A stretch of 64,000 nucleotides of DNA from Vombatus ursinus (taxonomy: Eukaryota > Chordata > Mammalia > Diprotodontia > Vombatidae), in contig NW_020946557.1 of NCBI RefSeq assembly GCF_900497805.2, forward strand, positions 1,489,532-1,553,531. The letters run 5' to 3'. A program made the position numbers and the translations under genes. Below the pieces are notes generated by a model. The model saw only the letters and a list, made by a program, of their open reading frames with translations. It did no database searches and was not told the DNA's origin. Within the stretch, counting starts at the first letter, position 1. Each line of letters opens with the position of its first letter. Below, piece after piece: positions 32,870 to 43,344 of this stretch.

Positions 32870-33095
32870 TTCAATTTCATTTTATTGGATTTTTTTTTCT
32901 GGTTACATTATTGTAATCATTATACATATTGTTTTCCTGGTACTGACTAGGGCATAAGGAACTTCCTACGCTTCTCTGAATTCTTTACATTTTTCATTTA
33001 TTATAGCTCAGTGATATTCCATTATATGCACACACCATAAATTCTTTAGCTGTTCTCCAATTGCGGGTACTTGTTTCCAGTTCTTTTGCCACCGT
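32870..33095 (-). mobile_element. L1 ORF2 C-terminal fragment (antisense)
   Basis: cagtgatattccattatatg, then ttctttagctgttctccaat, then gtttccagttcttttgccac are the reverse complement of the L1 segment also present at 26405-26520. Confidence 0.8.
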
Positions 33096-33275
33096 ACACA
33101 TTCACACACATAGGCACATACATACACACACAGGCATGCATACACAGCATGCACACAGATGTGCATACAAGGTGGGCACAATCATATGCCCACCTGTGTA
33201 ACACATACACGCATGTCACAGTGCAACACATATACATGTACAAACATGCGCATATACACATACAATATACATCTT
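33096..33275. repeat. CA-rich degenerate microsatellite
   Basis: Imperfect CA/CATA repeats for about 180 bp. Open frames on both strands here are simple-sequence artefacts. Confidence 0.85.
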
Positions 33276-33279
33276 GAAG

Positions 33280-33440
33280 CACTGTTATTAATATTTTGGT
33301 ATGTTCTTTGTCTTTCTTTGACTCTCCAGCTAGATTTTCAATTCTTTAGCAGTAGGAGTCATATCTCTTACCTCACTGTATCATTCACAATGTCCAGAAC
33401 TGTAAGACATTGAAAATGTTTGATTGATTGATACCTCCTA
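33280..33440 (+). mobile_element. Degenerate L2 3' end
   Basis: ctagattttcaattctttag, then gtaggagtcatatctcttac, then gaaaatgtttgattgattga. Weak but ordered match. Confidence 0.45.
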
Positions 33441-34125
33441 TTCGAGAGGTATATGATTATATTGTCTGTGCAGTTTTTGCCACCTTGTGTTTCTCTGAGT
33501 TTTATCATTCTTCACTGTCACGTTCCTGAAAGATGTACTCCCACCCAAACCCTAGAGACAGCATACTTAACCTCACGGCAGGAGAAACTCACATGGGCTG
33601 GAATGAATGTCTGTCAGCACAGGAGAGCCTCTAAGTTCTCCGAGCAGTGTTTATCTTGTGCTGTGGCCCTTTGACAACTCAGTCTAATTGAAAAAAACTT
33701 CATGCTGGGAGGTCCTTGACCCGGGCTATGCCCCTACTTCTATCACTGACTTGTTCCTTGACCTTTTGCTGTTCTTGTGCTACTAATCACCAAACCTGGA
33801 TAACTTTCACCATCTGCCTTTTCTTTCTGAACAGTGGAGGGTTGCTAGAGGAAATCAGGAAACTGCTGAGTAGGTTTCATACAGATTTATGTTACCTAAA
33901 CTCAGCTGTGTCCTCCTTGCTGCATGGCAAGACTAGAGTTCTTTTATTTGTCCTTTATTGTCCCCTAACCACTCCCCACAGGGACAGTTTCAAACCTTCT
34001 CATTTCTTCTCAGTCTCCCAACTCTCCCATAATGATCCATCTGCCATCCCAACCAGCAAAGGATTCTATTGCACTGCAAAATTCAAGGTCATTAAGTGTG
34101 TTTTCCCTTAATCTCCTTCTTCCAC
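33441..34125. other. Unassigned block with a 131-codon open frame
   Basis: The plus frame 33716-34111 starts MTRAMPLLLSLTCSLTFCC, signal-peptide-like by composition, but has no domain I recognise, no visible splice or promoter context, and T/C-rich DNA that readily yields leucine/serine-rich frames. Not called as a gene. Confidence 0.35.
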
Positions 34126-34129
34126 TAGG

Positions 34130-34325
34130 CAAAGTTTCTAAAATCATAGAAGTGACCTTAGAAATCATCTTGTTCAACCTCATTGTATGGATGAGAAAAT
34201 GACTGAGAAGAGAATGGACTTGCCTTAAGTCACATAAGTAACAAATAATTGAGTTGGGATTTAAATCCTTGTTTGATCTCTTATCCTGATCATATGACAT
34301 GTTTCCACTCTTAGATGATGATGTA
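34130..34325 (-). mobile_element. Degenerate MIR (antisense)
   Basis: aaatcatagaagtgacctta, then gaaatcatcttgttcaacct, then gccttaagtcacataagtaa. Confidence 0.7.
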
Positions 34326-34588
34326 GTCTTCCTCCTGATGGTGTTAACTCTCCCACTTGGTCCTTGTTCAGCCATGACCTCCTGCCCCCTGAAGTCTTGC
34401 TCCATCAGTTATCCTATCTCTCCCTTTCTATTGGCTACTTTCCTTTTGTCTATAAACTTGGAGTGTTGTGGGTGCTGAACAGCAACATCAGGCATCTCTA
34501 ATCCTTAAAAGACAAATAAACAAGCAAACAAAAAACTTTCCCTTGAGTCTGCTACTTCCTTAGCTATCAGTTATCTTTCTCCTGGGCT
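34326..34588. other. Unassigned sequence
   Basis: No feature recognised. Confidence 0.4.
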
Positions 34589-34675
34589 CTAACCATTCCA
34601 GTATCTTTGCCAAGAAAACCTCAAATTGGGGTCAGGAAGAGTCAGACACGACTGAAATGACTGAACAACAACAAA
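34589..34675 (+). mobile_element. CAA-tailed CORE-SINE, 3' fragment
   Basis: ccattccagtatctttgcca, then agaaaacctcaaattggggt, then gactgaaatgactgaacaac. 5'-truncated. Confidence 0.9.
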
Positions 34676-34882
34676 GCTTTTGTGTCATGAATCCCTTTCA
34701 TAATCTAGTGAAACTGATAGACCTTCTTCTCATAATAAGGTATTTAGATGCATAAAATAAAAATAAAGTAATACAAAGGAACATAATTATGTTGAGTTAA
34801 AGATGTGTTTTTCCCCTACCCAAGTTCAAAGAACTTCTGAAAGGGCTTTGTGGACCCCAGGTTAAGAATCTCTGTCCTAGAG
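34676..34882 (-). mobile_element. hAT-like MITE, copy 4 (inverted)
   Basis: cttctcataataaggtattt, then atgcataaaataaaaataaa, then caggttaagaatctctg are the inverse of the copies at 17111 and 49149. Confidence 0.65.
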
Positions 34883-34884
34883 TA

Positions 34885-35985
34885 TGTAGTCTGTGTTCAC
34901 TGCATTTATCTTTTTTATGTTTAGCCAGGTCACAGACCCATGCAATCTGGTCTGTCCCCAACACTACTGAATCTGCCCATCCCAAGAGCATCATTGAACT
35001 CCTAATTGCTACCATGTCTCCCAACTATTGTTCTATATTTCTCCCCCCTTTCTTAGGCAAATTTCTTGTAAGAATGATCTATTCAGTTCTTCTCTTCCCG
35101 TTCTCTTTTTAACTTCCAGCAATTAGACTTCTGGCTTTATTACTGAACTGAAATTTCCTCTTCTTAATACTTAGCCTTCTTGATTTCTGTTGCATTTGAC
35201 ACTGTTTATCACTTTTTCCTCTTAGATGTTTTCTCTTTTTTGGGTTTTAACGACTGCTCTTTCTTGGTTTTTCTACCTGTGTGACCATTCATTTACAATC
35301 TCCCAACATTTTGTCCTGAGCCTTTTTATCATTTCTTTCTTACACTTTCTCATTTGTTGCTTTCAGCTCCCATGGATTCAATTATCATCTCTATGCTGAT
35401 GACTCTCAGATCAATCTATCTTCTAACTCTCTCTCTCTCTCTCTCTATCTGTCTGTCTATCCATCTATTATTTCTATCTTTTTTGGTGTCTGTTTAATGA
35501 GCTTCAGTCCCACATCAGCATTTGCCTACTGGACAATGCCATCTAAATAACCCATAGGGATCTCAAACTCAATATATTCAAAATAGAACTCATCTCTCCC
35601 CTTTCTATGTGGCAGCTAGGTGGCACAGTGGATAGAGTGCTGGGACCAGAGTCAGGAAGACTCATCTTCCTGAGTTCAAATCTGGCCTCAAACACTTACT
35701 AGCTGTGTGACCCTGGGCAAGTCACTTAACCCTGTTTGCATCCTTTTCCTCATCTGTAAAATGAACTGGAGAAGGAAATGGCAATAAACCATTCCAGTAT
35801 CTTTGCCAAGAAATCCCTAGTGGGCTCGTGAAGAGTCACATGACTGAAACCACTGAACAACCACTCTTCCTTCCCCTCCACCCATTCCTCTTTTGAACTT
35901 CTGTATCATCTTTGAGGGTAGCTGCTAGGTTCACAGCTTTGGTGTCATTTTCTTTTCTACATTCTCACTAAGAATTTCATCACAA
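34885..35985 (+). mobile_element. L2 LINE RT region with unmutated YADD box, split by a SINE
   Basis: gttgcatttgacactgttta gives VAFDTVY-type text. Codons at 35383-35412 read YHLYADDSQI, with the YADD catalytic box at 35392-35403 unchanged. The frame is otherwise broken. A (CT)n run follows at 35426-35446. The SINE at 35608-35862 interrupts it, and weak L2-like sequence resumes after 35865. Confidence 0.8.
35608..35862 (+). mobile_element. CAA-tailed CORE-SINE, full length, nested in L2
   Basis: ggcagctaggtggcacagtg, then gcaagtcacttaaccctgtt, then aactggagaaggaaatggca, then tgactgaaaccactgaacaa. Pol III A/B box-like blocks (tggcacagtggatag, gttcaaatct) are visible. Confidence 0.92.
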
Positions 35986-37050
35986 AACACAGAAGAAATG
36001 CAAAAAAAATCTTTATTCAATGTCATTTCAGCTAGGCAAACAATGAAGGGTTAATTTAGGAAGAGAGCTCTCCTAACATCTGTTTCCCCAAGCTATCTCC
36101 TCCCACCATCCAGGGTTGGGAGATTATAAACTGGTGCATCCTTGTTCCCTAATCCAGCTCATAAACAGAACATTATGAGCATGGCAGCAGAAATAGTATA
36201 ATAACTTATCTGGTGGACAGATGTTGAAATCTTGATGCGTGGAAGATGTTGTTGCTTCTCTTCATTGGCATGACAAATTCTCAGTGTCTGTGAAGCACCG
36301 TGGCATTAAGTCAAAGTCAAAGATTGGTAACTTGCTGCTGTTACTGCTAGAGGAGATGGAAGCATGTGGATCTGCCTGTAATGGTACATATTCCTGACAT
36401 AGCACCAGAATTAGTGGAAGGGAGCAGGAGAAGCAGAAATTAAATGTGGCTCTCCTTAGCTTCCTGGCTCCTCTCAAAGGTATGCTAGAGCTGGCTTGTA
36501 CTAACTGTCAAGAGCCAGTTGTTAACTTTTCAGTTTGTGCATTTCTGCCTTGGAAACTGGCAAAAATTGATTTGTTGGTTGTCTCTAGACTTAATAAAGG
36601 GAAGGAAAAAAGTTAATAAGGCAGATTAAGCATAAAAAATTGTGTCACAGCCTTGGAGAGCCTGTTGTTAAACATTTACCAGCAGGCCTCTGCTTCACAT
36701 CTAATTCTTTTCTCATTCCCCTTTCCTTTTCTTATCTGTAGTTCTCTCTTCCCTCTACTCCCCTTTTGCCTCTTCCTACACCCCTTCAATTGCCATTTGC
36801 AAGAACTTTGGCAGTGCTTTTTATTCAGATGTTGGGTACTTGAATCACAATCTCCCCAACTGTGTGATCTCTCTGTGACACAAAATACTTATCTGTAAAA
36901 TGGGATAATAAAACCTTCCCTTATCTAGCTCATGAGAATGTCATAAAAAAAATGAGTTGGGGTAGAGAGAACTGGTTGATAGTGATAATGATGCAAATAA
37001 AGAAGAAAAGAAATGAGTACCATTGAAAGAAATGTTTTAAAAGTAAACAA
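35986..37050. other. Unassigned sequence with a MIR stub
   Basis: About 1 kb. Only 36860-36950 (cttatctgtaaaatgggata) is recognisable as sense MIR. The rest appears single-copy. Confidence 0.4.
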
Positions 37051-37054
37051 GAAA

Positions 37055-37305
37055 TTCAGAAGAGGCTCCAGGGAACTTGCAATCAGGAAAATCGGAATTC
37101 ACATACCGCCACTGACATTTACTCCCTGTGTGACCCTGGGCAAATCATTTAACTTCTCTAGGCCTCAGTTTCCTCACCTATAAAATGAAGAGAATAATAG
37201 CACCAACTCCCAGGGTTATTGTGAGGATCAAGTGAGACAACTTATGTAGAGAACTTTGCAAACCTTAAAGTGCTATGTAAATGCTAGCTCTTACTAATTA
37301 AAATA
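37055..37305 (+). mobile_element. MAR1-type CORE-SINE
   Basis: tgtgtgaccctgggcaaatc, then ttctctaggcctcagtttcc, then gttattgtgaggatcaagtg, then aaagtgctatgtaaatgcta. Confidence 0.88.
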
Positions 37306-37654
37306 TGAACTTAAAACCAAATTATTATCAGATATTATATGATATCTTATTGTGTTATGTTTAATATTATTGTATTATTTTAAAAGTTTTTCAAAGCTTA
37401 AAACTGCACTAAGATTATTGGGACATTTTGATATAATCCACATCCGTATTCTTTGTGTATTAACAGTTCGTGTTGAAATTCATAATAAAAAGAAATTTTT
37501 AAAAAGTGAGGTGAGGTATGTGAGTATTGTGAAATGTGTGGAAGAAAAGTCTTTTATAATGTCTAACAGCCCCCAGGATCTGCTTCCTCCAACTCACACC
37601 TATACAGGCAGGCTGAGTTCCCGAAGGCAATGATGACTGCAGGACTGAAAGGTA
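37306..37654. other. Unassigned AT-rich sequence
   Basis: AT-rich. A 93-codon frame at 37352-37633 is without homology. Confidence 0.4.
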
Positions 37655-38395
37655 GTCTTTGCCCTCTGGGTCCTGTTACAAATGTAAATCATTATTTTCT
37701 TCAAATTCACTTGGCCAGCCTGGGCACTTTATCTGGCAGCAGCAATAATGTCAGCTGGTAATTTCATGCAGGCCAACTGATTAATGGGAGGCAATTCATT
37801 CTGTAGACCAAGGAAACTCAAATGGAGAAATACAAAATAAGGATTTTCCCCTCCCCCACATCGAACAAAGTGGGAATGAATTTACCAGATTAATTTCTCA
37901 TCTGGATTATTCCAGTGCATGACAAATTGCCATCCCATTCCAGCTTCCCCCAGATCATTCGCCACAGGTGGATTCAAACAGGCTATTTGTTTTCCTCGAT
38001 GTTGCCTGGTGGTAGATGTCCATCATAGTATAGCTGCTTCTGCCTCCAAATAACATCCCTATACCTTTCTACTCATTAGAAAGCTTAAATCTAAGGGGAG
38101 GAGGGATCCCTTCCATGTTTACTTCCTGGGCTTTACCTTCGCAGACAGCAATTATGGAGAGTTCAAGCCAAATATAATTTCTATAAATGAGAAATTCCCG
38201 TTTTCGTGCACTGAATGGCTTTATTACCCATTAAAGTTAATTGGGACGCTTATCAGGCTTATCTGAGTAATGATGAACAGCTGGCATAGATCACACTCCC
38301 CTGGGATCATTATGGAGGAGCAGCACCCAAACAAAATCTAAAACTTGGTCCTTCTCCCAACACGATTCATGTAGTAAACCGACTGCGATCGTATC
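37655..38395. promoter_or_regulatory. Strong candidate conserved noncoding element / enhancer
   Basis: About 740 bp with no repeats, between two SINE-rich tracts. It keeps 11 CpGs (37861, 37960, 37997, 38140, 38199, 38205, 38247, 38363, 38380, 38386, 38390), unusual in this CpG-poor window. Motifs include ATTA/TTAAT homeodomain cores (ctgattaatggg, acccattaaagttaattggg), paired GATA sites CTTATC at 38249 and GCTTATCT at 38257, an E-box CAGGTG in ccacaggtgg, and SOX-like gaacaaag. No long open frame. Conservation is inferred, not measured. Confidence 0.5.
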
Positions 38396-38399
38396 TAGA

Positions 38400-38656
38400 C
38401 AGTGGCAGCTAGATGGTGCAGTATATAAGAGTGTTAGGAGAGTCCAAATCCTGCTTCAGTCCTTTCCTAGCTGTGGGATCCTGAGCAAGACATTTGTTTC
38501 CTCTGCCTGCCTCAGTTCCCTCATCTCTAAAATCGAGATGATAATAATAATAATGATACCTCTTCGCAGGGCTGTTGTGAGTTACCAAACGAGATAGTGT
38601 ATTTAAAGCACTTTGAAAAAGGGTTGCTATTATATTGTTATTATAAAATATTGGAA
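38400..38656 (+). mobile_element. MAR1-type CORE-SINE
   Basis: gtggcagctagatggtgcag, then cctgcctcagttccctcatc, then agggctgttgtgagttac, then ttgctattatattgttatta. Confidence 0.85.
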
Positions 38657-38950
38657 GATTATATATTCCACAATGTTATATACAATATCCATGTAACATA
38701 TGTAATAAAATAATATAGGTATTTAATATAATAGGTATATATAACATTGTATAATATGTAACATGTATATAATACATTATATAATATGAATGTAATTATG
38801 TAATATGTAATATTATATAATACTCATGTAACATTATGTAATATATAAAATTACATGATATATTTTATATAAAATGTTACAGATGTTATATTATATAATT
38901 TGTATATATGGTATATAATATATTACATATGATATATAATATATATCTAA
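38657..38950. repeat. AT-rich, palindrome-rich low-complexity tract
   Basis: About 290 bp, almost entirely A/T with repeated taatatgtaa/ttatataat units in both orientations, starting right at the (TTA)-like tail of the SINE. It probably grew from that tail. Confidence 0.9.
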
Positions 38951-38951
38951 T

Positions 38952-38981
38952 TGGTGATGATGATGATGATGATGATGATGG
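38952..38981 (+). repeat. (GAT)n microsatellite
   Basis: About nine GAT units. Confidence 0.95.
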
Positions 38982-38984
38982 CAT

Positions 38985-39165
38985 TCACACAGAAGATTGG
39001 ATGAAAAAGGTCTGACTGGAACCAGGAAAACAATATGTGCAGGGACAACAATAAAATGGAAGTGATACTTGTGTAATTATAATGAGCAATCTTGGCATTG
39101 GTGAGATGGGAAAATGCCCCTCTCCCCTTTCACTGGAGGAATGTTGCAGATGTTGCCAAAGGAGC
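38985..39165 (+). mobile_element. L1 ORF2 end / 3' UTR fragment
   Basis: ggaaccaggaaaacaatatg, then gggacaacaataaaatggaa, then cccctctcccctttcactgg correspond to the marsupial L1 ORF2 stop/3' UTR region. Confidence 0.7.
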
Positions 39166-39368
39166 TTAGATTTATGGCTAGGAGGGACTTTAAAGGTCAT
39201 CTGGTCTGGGCCTTTCATTTTATAGATTAGGCCTAGAGAGTGTCAGGGACCTCCCCATGGTCACGCAGGTTGTACGCATCAGAGCAAGAATTCAAATCCA
39301 GGTTCCCTTGAGACCTTTGCCTCCAGATTTCCTGCTCTTTCTACTGTACTGCACTGCCTTAGGCATGG
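39166..39368 (-). mobile_element. MIR (antisense)
   Basis: ttatggctaggagggacttt, then aaaggtcatctggtctgggc, then cccatggtcacgcaggttgt. Confidence 0.75.
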
Positions 39369-40415
39369 TCAGTGTCAGTCTGCCAAACTACAGGATTTCC
39401 CTTTTTCGGTACAGGGGATGACAATTTGGATATAAGGTTTTACTGGATGCCCTTTGACATACTCCCCAGATCTGACAGTAAGTCTGGATATCCCAGCAAA
39501 CCAGGGCATTGGTTGCTCCTTTCAGTTGCAACACATTCCTTGTGGTTTTCTCCTGAAAGTGGTGTATCATCTCCTCTGAGAACTGGTGTAGTTGCTGGAA
39601 GTAGAGCTCATTGGGCAACCAGCTTCCCCTCAGGATCTCTCCTAACCTCTTGAACACATGATGTTACCAACAGTTCTAGAAATGCCCATTTCTTAGGATG
39701 ACTGTTTGTGACCTGAATTTAGGGAAGGAAATAGGAAACAGAAAAATTAGCCAGAGTACCAGTCTCAGGCTCTTTTAGGTGAGCACAGGTTTTCACTTCC
39801 CTGGAAAGAGTAGTAGATTTCTTACCTACAGGAAGATTTATATTATCTCTCATTGCTAGGAGTTTACATTTGGAGTGCTGTGTTCCAAATCCGACAAGAC
39901 ACCTGAAGAAAGGATATGGAGCTTTTTTTTTTTTTTTTTAAATAGCTTACTGAGAGGGCACCTTTTCTTGGCCTGTAAGCACATAGGACAATCCCCACAT
40001 TTCTCTCATAGATCTCTGCCAAAGCATAGGGCAGTAGATACAAAGTCCAGGCAGATGTTTTTGCTGAGGGGGCCCTATCATATTATAAGGACCCCTATTT
40101 TTCTCATTTATATTGCTGTAAAAACATGGGATATTCCAAATACCAGTCCAAACTCATTCATTAATAGGTCAAAAAAGTTAGCTCCAAAGAAATAGAGTAA
40201 ATTCAGATGAGACCTGAGGAACACAAAAATGGCATTAAATATGGAATTAATTAAAATCAATCCTTCAAATCCATTGTGAGATCTCAATATTATGCACATC
40301 TCAATTTCCTTCCCACTGGGAGCCCTGGTTGTGGGCTCAAAAGGCCTAGGTTTAGTCTTGGGAAAGATTGACTTCTAAAGGAATAGAGCCAGGCTTAGAT
40401 TCCACCCCAGAGTGA
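39369..40415. other. Unassigned 1-kb block
   Basis: Overlapping frames 39372-39653 (+) and 39388-39657 (-) are open on both strands without homology. A T-run lies at about 39922-39938. Otherwise unremarkable. Confidence 0.4.
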
Positions 40416-40417
40416 AT

Positions 40418-40660
40418 GACATGATAAACTAGCATTTATTTAGTGCTTTAAGGTTTGCAAAGCATTTTACAAATGTCATCTCATTTGCTCCTCACAATAA
40501 CCCTGGGATGTTGGTAATGTTATTATCCTCATTTTAGGTGAGGAAAACGTAAAGAGCAAGGTTAAGTGACTTCTCAGGGTCACACAGCTAGTGTCTGATT
40601 CTGGATTTGAACTCAGGTCTTCCAGACTCTACTGTGCCACCTTACTGCCTCTAGTTGCAG
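40418..40660 (-). mobile_element. MIR (antisense)
   Basis: tttaaggtttgcaaagcatt, then catttgctcctcacaataac, then ttctcagggtcacacagcta, then tttgaactcaggtcttccag. Confidence 0.85.
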
Positions 40661-40850
40661 GGAAAAATATTTTAAATGAAGCTTCATTTTGGCTCTTGCC
40701 TAACATTTCCTCTAAAAAGGGTTAACAAGGTCTCTTCTAGAAAGGTACTGAATATACAAAGTAGATATCAGATATAGGAAAGCTATTTTTTCCAACATAC
40801 ATACACATGCACACACAAACCAAAACAACTAACAACTCATAAGCATGCAT
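40661..40850. other. Unassigned sequence
   Basis: No feature recognised. Confidence 0.35.
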
Positions 40851-40851
40851 T

Positions 40852-41029
40852 AAGAAATATTTAGGGGCAGCTAGGTGGCATAGTGGATAGAGCACTGGCC
40901 CTGAAGGCAGGAGGACCTGAGTTCAAATCCAGCCTCAGACCAAACACTTGACACTTACTAGCTGTGTGACCCTGGGCAAGTCACTTAACCCCAATTGCCT
41001 AAAAAAAAAGAAAAAAAAGAAATATTTAG
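40852..41029 (+). mobile_element. Full-length poly-A tRNA-derived SINE with perfect 13-bp TSDs
   Basis: Body 40865-41016: gggcagctaggtggcatagt, then gaggacctgagttcaaatcc, then gacacttactagctgtgtga, then aaccccaattgcct and an A-rich tail. TSD aagaaatatttag identical at 40852-40864 and 41017-41029. Complete 5' end and intact TSDs make this one of the younger insertions here. Confidence 0.95.
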
Positions 41030-41178
41030 TGTACGAAATGGCAAGACACATTACCAATTATACTATCCTATGGGACTGCTGAACAGATATTTTCACTTTT
41101 CCCTCTTGATCTGCACTAACTGTGTAGCTCAGAAGTCTGGGTCTTCAGACCAGCCAGGCATGGTTCTGTAGTCCCTCT
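41030..41178. other. Unassigned sequence
   Basis: No feature recognised. Confidence 0.35.
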
Positions 41179-41179
41179 G

Positions 41180-41395
41180 GGTTTAGGATGATTCTGTTAA
41201 TGGTCATGATGTAGTAAGAAAACTAGAGTAGGAGTTAAGGAGGTTATAGTTTTACCTCTGTCACTAGGTCTTGCTATGTGACCTTGGGGAAATCACATCC
41301 CTTTTCTGAGCCTTGATTTGCTCATTTGCAAAATAAAGAGTTTTGATGAATTGATCTCAGCAGTCCCATTCATTTCAGTTCTACAATCCTGCCAG
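41180..41395 (+). mobile_element. MIR/THER SINE
   Basis: gtcttgctatgtgaccttgg, then ttttctgagccttgatttgc, then cagttctacaatcctgcc. Confidence 0.75.
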
Positions 41396-41678
41396 CAGCA
41401 TTGCACCTAGTGATGAATTCATAAGCCTGTATTGCTCCTTGATGTTCCACAGAGACATAAAAATCACAAACTCAATCCCATCCTCCCATATGTCTTGTCT
41501 CTACATTTGGAGTAATATGTAGAATAAGATCAGTCTCTGAAGGTTTCTTTGAAGCTTGAGTTTGTAAAGTACTTGCTTCATCATAGGTGAACTTAATGAA
41601 TTAACTGAAAGGCTTCCATGGAAAAATCAACTCAGCTTACTCTTAAACCAGAAGGCTTCTTTCTTGCCTGCTGAAGAA
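41396..41678. other. Unassigned sequence
   Basis: No feature recognised. Confidence 0.35.
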
Positions 41679-41950
41679 AAATACATTCTGCATTCCAGCA
41701 TTCAAAACCCTCCAAAATCTAGCTCTAACCTACCTGTCTAGCTTCAGTTTCAGTTGGCAAATTCTACATTTTGGCATAACTGGGCTGCTCTCCATCTCCT
41801 GTTTTTGTCTTGTCTTCTCCCAGCTCTATGCCTTTGCTGGCCATGACATACATGGTTGAAATGGACTCTCCCTTCCCCCACCTCTTTTGCAGAAATCTCT
41901 GTTGAGGTGGCTCTTTTTTCAAGGTACAATTCACATTCTTTATCCTCCAT

Positions 41951-42302
41951 GAAGGAGGTAGGCAGCGGACAGAGTGTTGGGCCTGGAGTCAGGAAGACTC
42001 AAATTCAAATATGGCCTCAGACACTTACTTACTGGGCAAGTCACTTAACCTGTTTGCCTCAGTTTTGTCATCTGTAAAATGGAGATACTAACAGCACCTA
42101 CCTCCAAGGGTTATTGTGAGGATCAAATGAAATAATAATTGTAAAGCACTTAGCACAGTGCCTAGCACAGGGGTGGGAAACCTGCATCCTTGAGGCCACA
42201 TGTGACCCTGTAGGTGCTCACATGTGGCCCTTTGACTGAATCCAAACTTAGTCTGAGGGCACAAGTTCCCCACCCCTGGCTAGCACATAGTAAATGCTAT
42301 AT
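41951..42302 (+). mobile_element. MAR1-type CORE-SINE nested in L3/L2 and itself split by a hAT
   Basis: ctggagtcaggaagactcaa, then gggcaagtcacttaacctgt, then tattgtgaggatcaaatgaa, then tagcacagtgcctagca, [hAT], ctagcacatagtaaatgcta. Confidence 0.88.
42161..42285. mobile_element. hAT MITE with terminal inverted repeats inside the SINE
   Basis: Element 42168-42278 (111 bp) begins CAGGGGTGGGAAACCTG and ends GTTCCCCACCCCTG, near-perfect inverted termini. Flanks cctagca/gctagca give a TSD of about 7-8 bp. The interior is itself partly palindromic (ggccacatgtg / cacatgtggcc). Non-autonomous: no transposase. Confidence 0.88.
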
Positions 42303-42532
42303 CAATATCATCATCATTGTCATCCTCCTCCTCATCATCATTTCCCAGTTGAAACTGAGGTCTCTGTCCTCAAATTTTTTATAGTACTTTATCTGGCCCT
42401 CTCCATTGCACTTAGCACATTTTCTCTTGGATCGTAATTATTTGTGGACGTCCCTCCCCTGCCCCCCATTAGATTGAGTACTCATTGAGAATATTTTGTA
42501 TTTACTTATCTGTGCATATATTGGCAGAGGGA

Positions 42533-43080
42533 AAGCTAGCATGATAAAAGATTGTGATCACATAAAGAAATTTCAGCATTCATGGATATGGAAGTAGAAC
42601 ACTCATGGGTGATGGTGAGATCAAGAGTATGACCACGTCTGTGTGTGGCTGAAGTGGAGTGGGTGAGTTGATGAAGGGAGATAAGTGAATTGAGGGAACT
42701 GGGAAGTTAGGGTGCTTGAGGAAATACTGATATATACAGTTATCTCTTCCACAACCCAAGTTTCCCCATTGCAGTTTCAATATTGGCATACTAAATTAAA
42801 TGGGCATTTTTTGGGAGTTTTGTAGGAGCTGCAGATGACACGTGAAGGTCAGAAGACAACACAGAAAAAGTTTAGAAACTCAGAAATATACGACATATTT
42901 TATCTTTTAATATCATAATAATTCAGACTTTTCTTGTATGAAAGGAGGACCAAAACATTTTACATAGATTTTCCAGATTGCAGGAGTATTATGCCTCTAA
43001 GCCCCACAAATATGGAAGGGAAAACTGTATATTGAAATACCATAGTAGAGCTTCTGCATTTACTGAACTGTATTGGTAGA
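42533..43080. other. Unassigned sequence
   Basis: No repeat or gene recognised. Confidence 0.4.
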
Positions 43081-43083
43081 CAG

Positions 43084-43338
43084 GGGCAGCCAGGTGGCAC
43101 AGTGGATAGAGAACCAGGCCTGGAGTCAGAAAAACTCATCTTCTTGAGTTCAAAACTGGCCTCAGACACTTACAAACTGTGTAACTCTGGGCAAGTCACT
43201 TAACCCTGTTTGCCTCAGTTTCCTCATAAGTAAAATGAGCTGGAAAAAGAAATGGCAAGCCACTCCACTATCTTTACCAAGCAAACTCCAAATAGGGTCA
43301 GGAAGAGTTGGATACAACTGAAATGACTAAACAACATT
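43084..43338 (+). mobile_element. CAA-tailed CORE-SINE, full length
   Basis: ggggcagccaggtggcacag, then gagtcagaaaaactcatctt, then aagaaatggcaagccactcc, then gaaatgactaaacaac. Possible TSD attggtag/attgatag. Confidence 0.92.
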
Positions 43339-43344
43339 GATAGG

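Larger units (their letters stand above)
41680..42532 (+). mobile_element. L3/L2 (CR1-clade) LINE 3' region, split by a SINE
   Basis: Left: ctagctctaacctacctgtc, then ctctatgcctttgctggcca, then cctccatgaagg. Right, after 42305: ttgcacttagcacattttct, then agattgagtactcattgaga. The order fits CR1-clade 3' regions. The SINE insertion lies between. Confidence 0.65.

Noticed and set aside
33716-34111. 131-codon frame with signal-peptide-like start
   Set aside because: Pyrimidine-rich DNA yields such frames by chance; no homology, promoter or splice context.
34010-34405. 131-codon minus frame
   Set aside because: Overlaps an antisense MIR (34130-34325) and has no recognisable domain.
40865-41016. 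tRNA-like promoter boxes suggesting a tRNA gene
   Set aside because: They belong to the tRNA-derived head of a SINE; no cloverleaf or terminator of a functional tRNA.
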